Positions 1 to 5,517 of a DNA stretch of 8,502 nucleotides are shown here, in pieces (positions within the stretch are counted from its first letter, which is position 1; every line of letters begins with the position of its first letter). The translations under genes were made by a program, and so were the position numbers. The notes beneath the pieces are model-generated. The model had not been told where the DNA came from. It searched no databases and saw only the letters and a program-made list of their open reading frames with translations. The DNA comes from an uncultured Collinsella sp. (GTDB lineage Bacteria; Actinomycetota; Coriobacteriia; Coriobacteriales; Coriobacteriaceae): NCBI GenBank assembly GCA_902478995.1, contig CABSNF010000079.1, forward strand, positions 1 to 8,502, in the 5' to 3' direction.

Positions 1-54
1 GGCCGCGGCGGCCCGCGCTGCATGAGCATGCCCTTCTGGCGCGAGGACCTCTAA
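1..54 (+). CDS. arcA: Arginine deiminase, C-terminal fragment (cut by window start)
   Basis: The first 17 codons read GRGGPRCMSMPFWREDL and stop at TAA (52-54). This matches the conserved C-terminus of arginine deiminase, where a glycine-rich loop precedes the catalytic cysteine about a dozen residues from the end. The Cys at codon 7 (bases 19-21) is therefore read as the nucleophile that forms the amidino-thioester intermediate when arginine is hydrolysed to citrulline and ammonia. The rest of the gene lies upstream of the window. The identity is strengthened by arcB and an arcD-like transporter following in the same direction. Only 17 residues are visible, so nothing can be said about the rest of the protein or its promoter. 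Confidence 0.87.
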   Translation, partial: GRGGPRCMSMPFWREDL

Positions 55-66
55 GTCTTTCCGTTT

Positions 67-114
67 CCGGTGCGGTCCCCCTACAACCGCACCGGCTTCG
101 CCCGTTAAACGGGC
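67..114 (+). other. Two intercistronic hairpins between arcA and arcB
   Basis: A perfect 10-bp stem CCGGTGCGGT (67-76) / ACCGCACCGG (86-95) with a 9-nt loop is followed by a smaller 6-bp stem GCCCGT (100-105) / ACGGGC (109-114). Neither is followed by a run of T, so these are not convincing intrinsic terminators. In an operon they more likely mark an RNA-processing or 3'-end stabilising site that sets the arcA:arcB mRNA ratio, or a partial terminator. The role is inferred; the pairing is seen directly. Confidence 0.6.
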
Positions 115-159
115 AACACTAATACTTACGTAATTCATTTCTTCGAAAGGAATCAAACC

Positions 160-1155
160 ATGGGTGTTAACCTCTCCGGCCGTAGCTTCCTCAAGCTTCT
201 CGATCTCACCACCGAGGAGATCGAGTACCTGCTCAAGCTCTCCAAGAACTTCAAGGATATGAAGCGCGCTGGCGTTCCGCACCGCTATCTCGAGGGCAAG
301 AATATCGTTCTGCTCTTCCAGAAGACCTCCACTCGCACCCGCTGCGCCTTCGAGGTCGGCGGCATGGATCTGGGCATGGGCGTCACCTACCTCGATCCGG
401 GTTCGTCGCAGATGGGCAAGAAGGAGTCCATCGAGGACACTGCCCGTGTTCTCGGCCGCATGTATGACGGCATCGAGTTCCGTGGCTTTGCCCAGGACGA
501 CGTCGAGGAGCTCGCTGCTAAGTCCGGCGTGCCCGTGTGGAACGGCCTGACCACTGAGTGGCATCCCACCCAGATGCTCGCCGATATCCTGACCGTCCAG
601 GAGAACTTCAACTACGACATCAAGGGCAAGACCCTCGTCTTCATGGGCGACTGCAAGAACAACGTCGCTCGCTCCCTCATGGTCGTCTGCTCCAAGCTCG
701 GCATGAACTTCGTGGCCTGCGGCCCCGAGGAGTGCATGCCCGCCGACGACGTCATCGAGGCCTGCAAGCCCATCGCCGAGGCCAACGGCTGCACCATCAA
801 GCTGACCACCGACGTCAAGGACGGCGTCACCGGTGCCGACGTTATCTACACCGACGTGTGGGTCTCCATGGGCGAGCCCGACGAGGTCTGGGCCGAGCGC
901 ATCGCTCAGCTCACCCCGTATCGTGTCACCTCCGAGGTCATGGCTATGGCCAACCCGGGTGCCATCTTCCTGCACTGCCTGCCCAGCTTCCACGACACCA
1001 ACACCACCATTGGCGCCGAGAAGTGCGAGCAGTTCGGCATCACCGAGCAGGAGGTCACCGACGAGGTCTTCGAGAGCCCCGCTTCCAAGGTCTTCGACGA
1101 GGCCGAGAACCGCATGCACACCATCAAGGCTGTCATGTACGCCACGCTCAAGTAA
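160..1155 (+). CDS. arcB: Ornithine carbamoyltransferase, catabolic type (ArcB)
   Basis: A 331-residue cytosolic enzyme. In the arginine deiminase pathway it runs the phosphorolysis of citrulline to ornithine and carbamoyl phosphate. The carbamoyl-phosphate-binding motif STRTR is at residues 57-61, HPTQ at 135-138, the SMG ornithine-side motif follows DVWV near residue 230, and HCLP with the active-site cysteine is at 272-275. The C-terminal stretch DEAENRMHTIKAVM is characteristic of the family. The length is that of catabolic enzymes (about 330-340), longer than typical anabolic ArgF (about 305-315). The start at 160 has a good Shine-Dalgarno, GAAAGGA at 145-151, about 8 nt upstream. The gene sits 105 nt after arcA and before an arcD-like carrier, supporting ArcB over ArgF. 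The alternative, an anabolic ArgF recruited into the cluster, is less likely. Confidence 0.95.
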   Translation: MGVNLSGRSFLKLLDLTTEEIEYLLKLSKNFKDMKRAGVPHRYLEGKNIVLLFQKTSTRTRCAFEVGGMDLGMGVTYLDPGSSQMGKKESIEDTARVLGRMYDGIEFRGFAQDDVEELAAKSGVPVWNGLTTEWHPTQMLADILTVQENFNYDIKGKTLVFMGDCKNNVARSLMVVCSKLGMNFVACGPEECMPADDVIEACKPIAEANGCTIKLTTDVKDGVTGADVIYTDVWVSMGEPDEVWAERIAQLTPYRVTSEVMAMANPGAIFLHCLPSFHDTNTTIGAEKCEQFGITEQEVTDEVFESPASKVFDEAENRMHTIKAVMYATLK

Positions 1156-1170
1156 GAGCATCTAGCATCT

Positions 1171-1210
1171 CGCTCGGGGTGTATTGCTGCACACCCCGAG
1201 CGGTTTTATC
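1171..1210 (+). terminator. Intrinsic terminator or attenuator after arcB
   Basis: A perfect 12-bp stem, CGCTCGGGGTGT (1171-1182) and ACACCCCGAGCG (1191-1202), encloses an 8-nt loop and is followed by GTTTTATC. The stem is strong and begins 15 nt after the arcB stop. The T-run is short (four T), so termination may be partial, letting some transcripts reach arcD. Confidence 0.8.
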
Positions 1211-1218
1211 TGGTAATA

Positions 1219-1269
1219 ATCTCGCATCAAGCGGCAGGCACGGCACGGAAGAGCCGCTTCTGGCGAGAT
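1219..1269 (+). other. Bipartite stem-loop in the arcD leader
   Basis: Outer stem ATCTCGC (1219-1225) pairs with GCGAGAT (1263-1269). Inner stem AAGCGGC (1229-1235) pairs with GCCGCTT (1253-1259), with a symmetric 3x3 internal loop between them and a 17-nt apical loop. It lies right after the arcB terminator and ends 16 nt before the arcD Shine-Dalgarno. It could be a translation-control or RNA-stability element. I do not recognise it as a known riboswitch class. Confidence 0.5.
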
Positions 1270-1302
1270 CAGTAAATGATTTATGAAGGGGGGATGAGAA
1301 CT

Positions 1303-2781
1303 ATGACTGAGACCGCTAAGAAAAAGCGCGGTATGCCTTCATCGTTCACCATTCTTCTTGCTCTGCTGGCAATTGTCGCAGTGATTACCGTTATCGTCTC
1401 CGGCACGTCCGGCGGCGCGGTTACTGCCGCCCGTCTGAGCGATTTCTGCACCGCCCCGATTAAGGGCTTCGCTGACGCTCTGCCCGTCTGCCTCTTCGTT
1501 ATGATCCTGGGCGGCTTCCTCGGTATGATGACCGAGACCGGCGCCCTGGACAACGGCATCGCCGTTCTGGTGCAGAAGCTTAAGGGCAACGAGATTATGC
1601 TCATTCCCGTGCTGATGCTCATCTTCTCCCTCGGTGGTACCACCTATGGTATGTGCGAGGAGACCGTTCCCTTCTACGCCCTGCTCGCCGCTACCATGAT
1701 GGCCGCTGGCTTCGACCCCATGGTCGGTGCTGCTACCGTCCTGCTCGGCGCTGGCTGCGGCTGCCTGGGCTCCACGGTTAACCCGTTCGCCGTCGGCGCT
1801 GCCGTCGACGCTCTGACCGGCGTTGGCATTGAGGTCAACCAGTCCATCATCATCGGCCTCGGTGCCGTCCTGTGGATTGTCACTACCGCTATGTCCATCT
1901 TCTTCGTGATGAGCTACGCCAAGAAGGTCAAGGCTGACAAGGGTTCCACCATCCTGTCGATGCAGGAGCTCAAGGACGCCGAAGAGGCTCACGGCAAGGC
2001 TGCTTCCGAGGTCCACAAGGAGGTCAAGCTCACCGGTCGTCAGAAGGGTGTTCTGATTGCCTTCGCCTTCACCTTCGTCGTCATGATCGTCGGCTTCATT
2101 CCGCTGGCCGACCTCAACGAGGGCGTCGCTAACTTCTTCGACGCTGGCGCTGTCTACGACGCCGACGGTAACGCCGTCGTCCAGGGCTGGTCTGCCCTGA
2201 TCACCGGCCTGCCCATTGGCCAGTGGTACTTCGACGAGGCTTCCACCTGGTTCTTCCTTATGGCCGTCCTGATCGGTATCATCGGTGGCCTGTCCGAGAA
2301 GCAGATCGTTAACACCTTTATCACCGGCGCTGCCGACATGATGTCCGTTGTTCTCGTCATCGCCCTCGCCCGTGGTATCTCCGTCCTCATGGCTAACACC
2401 GGCCTCGACGTCTTCGTCCTCGACGCTGCCGCCAATGCTCTGGCTGGCCTGTCCGGCGTGATCTTCGCTCCCATGAGCTTCCTGGTCTACTTCGGCCTGT
2501 CCTTCCTGATCCCCTCGACCTCCGGTATGGCCACCGTCTCCATGCCCATCATGGGACCGCTGGCTGTTAAGCTCGGCTTCTCCCCCGAGGTCATGGTCAT
2601 GATCTTCTCCGCCGCCATCGGTGTCGTGAACCTGTTCACCCCGACCTCCGGCGCCATCATGGGCGGTCTCGCCCTGGCCAAGATCGAGTGGACGACCTGG
2701 CTCAAGTTTGCCCTTAAGCTCATCGTCGCGCTCTCCGTCGTCTGCGCCATCATCCTGACCGTCGCCTGCGTGTTGCTCTAA
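1303..2781 (+). CDS. arcD: YfcC-family membrane carrier, probable arginine/ornithine antiporter
   Basis: A 492-residue polytopic membrane protein with roughly a dozen hydrophobic segments. The first begins near residue 16 after a basic KKKRG tail, and a charged, probably cytoplasmic loop at about residues 205-248 splits the two halves. Each half carries small-residue-rich re-entrant-like stretches (GGTTYGMCEETVPF in the first; LSFLIPSTSGMATVSMPI in the second) typical of the YfcC/DcuC-like C4-dicarboxylate carrier superfamily. Family members encoded in arginine deiminase operons of streptococci and relatives serve as ArcD, so exchange of external arginine for internal ornithine is inferred from position after arcA-arcB; the exact substrate cannot be read from sequence. 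The start at 1303 is preferred because AAGGGGGG (1286-1293) lies 9 nt upstream. In-frame ATGs at 1276 and 1294 would place that ribosome site inside or against the start. Leader hairpins suggest separate control from arcB. Confidence 0.82.
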   Translation: MTETAKKKRGMPSSFTILLALLAIVAVITVIVSGTSGGAVTAARLSDFCTAPIKGFADALPVCLFVMILGGFLGMMTETGALDNGIAVLVQKLKGNEIMLIPVLMLIFSLGGTTYGMCEETVPFYALLAATMMAAGFDPMVGAATVLLGAGCGCLGSTVNPFAVGAAVDALTGVGIEVNQSIIIGLGAVLWIVTTAMSIFFVMSYAKKVKADKGSTILSMQELKDAEEAHGKAASEVHKEVKLTGRQKGVLIAFAFTFVVMIVGFIPLADLNEGVANFFDAGAVYDADGNAVVQGWSALITGLPIGQWYFDEASTWFFLMAVLIGIIGGLSEKQIVNTFITGAADMMSVVLVIALARGISVLMANTGLDVFVLDAAANALAGLSGVIFAPMSFLVYFGLSFLIPSTSGMATVSMPIMGPLAVKLGFSPEVMVMIFSAAIGVVNLFTPTSGAIMGGLALAKIEWTTWLKFALKLIVALSVVCAIILTVACVLL

Positions 2782-2879
2782 GTACCCAACGGGTACCCCA
2801 CGGAAACCTTGACGATCCTGTAAAGGATCACCTGGTCATCGTCTGTCCGGTGGGGTAAACCCACCGGTAGACTCCTACC
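2782..2879 (+). other. Structured RNA segment downstream of arcD, with competing pairings
   Basis: Immediately after the arcD stop there are several exact complementarities: GTACCC (2782-2787)/GGGTAC (2791-2796); TACCCCAC (2794-2801)/GTGGGGTA (2850-2857); GACGAT (2811-2816)/ATCGTC (2838-2843); GATCCT (2814-2819)/AGGATC (2824-2829); CCGGTGGG (2847-2854)/CCCACCGG (2860-2867); GGTAG (2866-2870)/CTACC (2875-2879). Several overlap, so they are mutually exclusive. A terminator follows directly at 2884. This could be an elaborate arcD 3' UTR, a small RNA, or a switch-like element. It matches no riboswitch consensus that I recognise. Confidence 0.5.
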
Positions 2880-2883
2880 TTTA

Positions 2884-2920
2884 GCCCCCTCCCGTTCCGT
2901 GCGCGGGAGGGGGCGCTCTT
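2884..2920 (+). terminator. Terminator closing the arc transcript
   Basis: A perfect 11-bp GC-rich stem, GCCCCCTCCCG (2884-2894) and CGGGAGGGGGC (2904-2914), has a 9-nt loop and is followed by GCTCTTGTGTT. The T-tract is interrupted, but the stem is very stable and the position, about 100 nt after arcD, fits the end of the transcript. Confidence 0.75.
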
Positions 2921-2922
2921 GT

Positions 2923-2950
2923 GTTCCGGCGTTTTACCAAACGCCGGAAC
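2923..2950 (+). repeat. Perfect 12-bp inverted repeat (hairpin) after the arc terminator
   Basis: GTTCCGGCGTTT (2923-2934) pairs perfectly with AAACGCCGGAAC (2939-2950) around a TACC tetraloop. It starts 9 nt after the previous terminator stem. Neither strand has a flanking T-run beyond the stem, so it may be a back-up 3' end, an RNase barrier, or a palindromic intergenic repeat. Confidence 0.6.
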
Positions 2951-2962
2951 CACTCGACGCTG

Positions 2963-3062
2963 CAAGCCCGCCAGAGCGGCAATCTGACGTTCAATCGTCG
3001 GGCATGGCCAAAAGGCCTATGCCCTCCTCTTTCACGTCACCTTGCTCGCTCTGGCGGGCTTT
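2963..3062. mobile_element. MITE-like 100-bp palindromic element with 15-bp terminal inverted repeats
   Basis: AAGCCCGCCAGAGCG (2964-2978) is the exact reverse complement of 3047-3061. Inside, TGACGT (2985-2990) pairs with ACGTCA (3034-3039), and GGGCATGGCC (3000-3009) pairs with GGCC-T-ATGCCC (3014-3024) around an AAAA loop, so nearly the whole element folds into one long hairpin. The pentamer CGCTG lies immediately outside on both sides (2958-2962 and 3063-3067), as a target-site duplication would. There is no coding capacity. Alternatives are a small structured RNA, in which the unpaired stretch TCCTCTTTC (3025-3033) would be complementary to Shine-Dalgarno sequences, or a REP-type palindrome. 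Copy number in the genome is the deciding test. Confidence 0.5.
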
Positions 3063-3217
3063 CGCTGACTTTTGCTCCACCTGCGGCGCTGCCATTGTTG
3101 GTGCTGAGTGCCTTGTTTCCCGTCCCAAATGATCTACCCCGGGTCCCCGGTGGTTGCGGTGGGCGTGTTTGGTTGGTGCCTGTTGATGGTCTGGGTATCG
3201 GGGAGGGTCTGCTCCGT
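3063..3217. other. Non-coding gap upstream of the DUF1846 gene
   Basis: This is the remainder of the 457-nt gap after arcD. Short open frames here have no ribosome site or recognisable product, and no strong inverted repeat stands out. It leads into the promoter of the next gene. Confidence 0.5.
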
Positions 3218-3223
3218 TATAAT
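3195..3223 (+). promoter_or_regulatory. Probable sigma-70-type promoter of the DUF1846 gene
   Basis: A perfect -10 hexamer TATAAT lies at 3218-3223. The hexamer 17 bp upstream (3195-3200, GTATCG) is a poor -35, so an activator may contribute. Transcription would begin near 3230, about 33 nt before the preferred ATG at 3263. Confidence 0.65.
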
Positions 3224-3262
3224 CGCCTGGAACATTAAATGGAAACGGGACGGGAGCCATGT

Positions 3263-4744
3263 ATGCGCCAGGGTTTCGACAACGCGAAGTATATCGAGCT
3301 GCAGGCTGCTCATATTAAGGAGCGCATCTCGCAGTTTGGTGGCAAGCTCTATTTGGAGTTTGGCGGTAAACTGTTCGATGACTATCATGCCAGCCGTGTG
3401 CTGCCGGGCTTTGAGCCGGACAGCAAGTTTCGCATGCTCAAGAGCATTGCCGATGACGTCGAGGTCATCATCGCAATCAATGCGAACCATATCGAGAAGA
3501 ACAAGGCACGTGGTGACTTGGGCATTACCTATGACGAGGATGTGCTGCGCCTGGTTGACCTGTTCCGCGGCAACGGCTTTGCCGTCGCGGCTGTGGTCAT
3601 CACCCAATATGCCGGCCAGCCCGCTGCCGATGTGTTCCGCAACCGCCTGAACGCGCTCGGTATTCCCGCCAAGCTGCACTATCCCATCGAGGGCTATCCG
3701 CACGATGTCGATCTGATCGTTTCTGACGAAGGCTACGGCAAGAACGAGTTCGTCGAGACCACGCGTCCGCTCGTTGTCGTGACGGCGCCCGGCCCTGGCT
3801 CGGGCAAGCTCGCCACCTGCCTCTCTCAGCTGTATCACGAGCATAAGCACGGCACCGCCGCTGGCTATGCCAAGTTCGAGACCTTCCCGGTCTGGAATCT
3901 TCCTCTGACGCATCCGGTCAATATTGCCTATGAGGCCGCCACGGCAGATCTCGACGATGCCAATATCATTGATTCGTTCCACCTTGAGGCCTACAACAAG
4001 ACCACGGTCAACTACAACCGCGACGTCGAAGCCTTCCCGGTGGTCCGCGCCCTGATGGAAAAGATCCTGGGCAAGAGCCCCTACCAGAGCCCCACGGACA
4101 TGGGCGTCAATATGGTCGGCTTTGCCATCACCGATGACGATGCCTGCCGCGACGCTTCAAAGATGGAGATCGTCCGCCGCTACTTTACCGCGGTCGAAAA
4201 TGTGCGCCGTACCGGCGTGGGCGATGAGCAAGTCGACCGTCTCAAGATTATTATGAAGAAAGCCGGCATCGATAAGAACTACTCACCGGCGCGCTCGGCG
4301 GCCCTCACCAGGGAGCAGCTGACGGGTGGTCCCGTGGGTGCCATGGTCATGCCCGATGGCTCCGTGGTGACCGGTAAGACCTCCACGCGCCTGGGCGCCG
4401 CAAGTTCGCTCATTATGAACGCCCTCAAGCATGTCTCGGGCGTCGACCTTGAACTCGAGGTCATTAGCGATGAGGCGATCGAGCCCATCAGCAAGCTCAA
4501 GACGCATTTCCTGGGAAGCAAAAACCCGCGCCTCCACACCGACGAGACGCTTATGGCGCTGTCGATCACCTCGGCCACGAGTGAGACGGCCGCTCGCGTC
4601 CTTTCGGGCCTGGAGCAGCTGCGCGGTTGCGATGCCTTCTTTAGCGTGATCATCTCGCCGACGGACGAGACGGTACTGCGCAAACTGGGTATCAACGTGT
4701 GCTGCGAGCCCAAGTTTGAGCGCCGCGGTTTCTTCCATCGCTAA
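3263..4744 (+). CDS. DUF1846 / UPF0371 family protein, function unknown
   Basis: A soluble 493-residue protein that matches the DUF1846 (UPF0371) family along its length, beginning with the typical GFDNAKYIELQAAHIKERI opening. Family members are about 500 residues and have no established reaction. Visible features are an acidic central region and a glycine-rich APGPGSGK stretch at about residues 175-182 that resembles a phosphate-binding loop and suggests, without proving, nucleotide binding. Start choice: an in-frame ATG at 3239 exists, but the ATG at 3263 has GGGAG (3252-3256) 6 nt upstream, fits the family N-terminus, and leaves a normal leader from the TATAAT box. The gene has its own promoter and a strong terminator, so it is probably monocistronic and not functionally tied to the arc genes. 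Confidence 0.88.
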   Translation: MRQGFDNAKYIELQAAHIKERISQFGGKLYLEFGGKLFDDYHASRVLPGFEPDSKFRMLKSIADDVEVIIAINANHIEKNKARGDLGITYDEDVLRLVDLFRGNGFAVAAVVITQYAGQPAADVFRNRLNALGIPAKLHYPIEGYPHDVDLIVSDEGYGKNEFVETTRPLVVVTAPGPGSGKLATCLSQLYHEHKHGTAAGYAKFETFPVWNLPLTHPVNIAYEAATADLDDANIIDSFHLEAYNKTTVNYNRDVEAFPVVRALMEKILGKSPYQSPTDMGVNMVGFAITDDDACRDASKMEIVRRYFTAVENVRRTGVGDEQVDRLKIIMKKAGIDKNYSPARSAALTREQLTGGPVGAMVMPDGSVVTGKTSTRLGAASSLIMNALKHVSGVDLELEVISDEAIEPISKLKTHFLGSKNPRLHTDETLMALSITSATSETAARVLSGLEQLRGCDAFFSVIISPTDETVLRKLGINVCCEPKFERRGFFHR

Positions 4745-4778
4745 GTTTGAAGCACCGCGGTAATTGCATTGCATTTTG

Positions 4779-4811
4779 GCCGTATCGGGTTAGCGCCCGG
4801 TACGGCTTTTT
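4779..4811 (+). terminator. Intrinsic terminator of the DUF1846 gene
   Basis: An 11-bp stem, GCCGTATCGGG (4779-4789) and CCCGGTACGGC (4796-4806), has one G-T wobble and a 6-nt loop and is followed by TTTTT (4807-4811). This is a textbook Rho-independent terminator, 35 nt after the stop codon. Confidence 0.92.
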
Positions 4812-4877
4812 GATCAATAAAGCGCCTATTTCGGCGAAAAATAGCTGTTTACCTGCCTAGAAACAATTTGAGCGGTA

Positions 4878-4886
4878 TACAATAAT
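4878..4886 (+). promoter_or_regulatory. Possible -10 region for the winged-helix gene
   Basis: TACAAT (4878-4883), overlapping AATAAT (4881-4886), is the best -10 candidate in the AT-rich gap between the terminator at 4811 and the gene at 5001. No good -35 is seen at 16-18 bp. If used, transcription would start near 4890 and give a leader of about 110 nt. Confidence 0.4.
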
Positions 4887-4917
4887 CGTAACTGTTTCAT
4901 CCTTAGCGGGATGCCGC

Positions 4918-4971
4918 ATGATGGATATTACCTGCCATCGTGAGGTGTGTCGGTCGCGCACGGCGCGTTAG
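4918..4971 (+). CDS. Possible 17-codon leader ORF upstream of the winged-helix gene
   Basis: ATG at 4918 opens a 17-codon frame, MMDITCHREVCRSRTAR, ending with TAG 29 nt before the next gene's ATG. A weak ribosome site, GGGA (4908-4911), lies 6 nt upstream. An 8-bp stem with one wobble, CATGATGG (4917-4924)/CCATCGTG (4935-4942), covers its start codon. Two Cys codons and several Arg codons are present, but no downstream terminator or anti-terminator pair is seen, so it could equally be chance. Confidence 0.25.
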   Translation: MMDITCHREVCRSRTAR

Positions 4972-5000
4972 ATGCTCGTGCTCGGTTTGAGGAGGCTGCT

Positions 5001-5339
5001 ATGGCGGGCAAGGGTCGTGCGAGTGTCAACGATATGAAGCGTGTCGAGGTACTGGTATTGATGGAGATCGACCAGCAAACCGAAGACAATGGCGGGCCGT
5101 ATGGTTTCTCGCGCAAAACGCTTGCCGAGCGCGTGGGGGTTTCGCCGTATCGTGCCCGCGCCGCAATCGATCGCTTGGATTCCGAGGGCATGATTGATGT
5201 CGTCTCGCGTTATAGCGACGACGGCGGTCAGCTTGCAAATGGCATTTGCCTCACCGAACGTGGCGAATGGTATCTTGAGGGCGTCCGTACCGGCATGCTC
5301 GTTCAAGAAATGCTTGAGGACGCGGTTGCTAATCGATAG
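5001..5339 (+). CDS. Small winged-helix DNA-binding protein
   Basis: A 112-residue protein, probably a transcription regulator. Residues 36-59 (FSRKTLAERVGVSPYRARAA and following) form a helix-turn-helix with the turn at about VGV (45-47). The following residues 60-84 look like the beta wing, with LTERGEWYLEG starting a C-terminal helix that may mediate dimerisation. There is no ligand domain, so it resembles minimal winged-helix regulators rather than full GntR or MarR proteins; the subfamily and targets are unknown. The start at 5001 is chosen because GAGGAGG (4989-4995) lies 5 nt upstream. A longer GTG-started reading from 4947 would add 18 residues and has no good ribosome site. It is flanked by terminators on both sides, so it is a single-gene unit, and its long leader suggests post-transcriptional or autoregulatory control. 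Confidence 0.78.
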   Translation: MAGKGRASVNDMKRVEVLVLMEIDQQTEDNGGPYGFSRKTLAERVGVSPYRARAAIDRLDSEGMIDVVSRYSDDGGQLANGICLTERGEWYLEGVRTGMLVQEMLEDAVANR

Positions 5340-5363
5340 CAGCATGTAACCCTTGCCATAGCG

Positions 5364-5396
5364 ACGCCGCCTGGGAAACCGGGCGGCGTTTTGTTT
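5364..5396 (+). terminator. Intrinsic terminator of the winged-helix gene
   Basis: ACGCCGCCTGG (5364-5374) pairs with CCGGGCGGCGT (5379-5389), an 11-bp stem with one wobble and a GAAA tetraloop. It is followed by TTTT-G-TTT. It is very strong and lies 24 nt after the stop codon. Confidence 0.93.
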
Positions 5397-5430
5397 CAAG
5401 ATTGAGAAATGCAATCGCACGCGAGAAAAA

Positions 5431-5462
5431 TTGCGAACGGTCCGCGGCGCGAGTATTACAAT
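5431..5462 (+). promoter_or_regulatory. Probable pyrG promoter
   Basis: TTGCGA (5431-5436) is a 4/6 match to a -35 box, with a 17-bp spacer to TATTAC (5454-5459). The overlapping TACAAT (5457-5462) is the stronger -10 but has a 20-bp spacer. Either choice places the transcription start at about 5466-5470, on or beside the CCC run at 5468-5470. Confidence 0.6.
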
Positions 5463-5467
5463 GAAGA

Positions 5468-5499
5468 CCCGTAAGATGTGGATAAACAACTTCTACGGG
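5468..5499 (+). promoter_or_regulatory. pyrG leader hairpin at the predicted transcript 5' end
   Basis: CCCGTA (5468-5473) pairs with TACGGG (5494-5499), with a few extra interrupted pairs inside (GA/TC at 5475-5476 and 5492-5493; GT/AC at 5478-5479 and 5489-5490). The 3' arm ends 6 nt before the likely ribosome site AGG (5506-5508) and within a ribosome footprint of the ATG. The 5' arm coincides with the predicted start of transcription. Confidence 0.5.
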
Positions 5500-5517
5500 A
5501 AGCGCAGGTAACTCAAT

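Noticed and set aside
126..133. TTACGTAA palindrome upstream of arcB as an operator
   Set aside because: Eight bases in an AT-rich patch are too short to assign to a regulator.
1211..1220. AATAAT as an arcD-specific -10 box
   Set aside because: There is no -35-like sequence at the right distance, and the upstream position is inside the terminator stem.
558..1286. A 242-codon plus-strand frame overlapping arcB
   Set aside because: It is out of frame with a clear arcB, and its Arg/His-rich composition is typical of a frame-shifted shadow.
1339..2016. A 225-codon minus-strand open frame opposite arcD
   Set aside because: It is an antisense shadow of a strongly codon-biased membrane protein gene, with a low-complexity His/Asp/Gly-rich product.
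2840..2880. Possible fluoride riboswitch, from the GACTCCTAC string before the terminator
   Set aside because: Only the 3' string resembles that motif. The conserved 5' GGNGATGG portion and pseudoknot are absent, and no fluoride-related gene follows.
2899..3260. Short open frames on both strands in the arcD-DUF1846 gap
   Set aside because: They run through terminators and palindromes, have no ribosome sites, and match nothing recognisable.
3134..3982. A 282-codon minus-strand frame opposite the DUF1846 gene
   Set aside because: It is antisense to a recognisable family protein and has no independent support.
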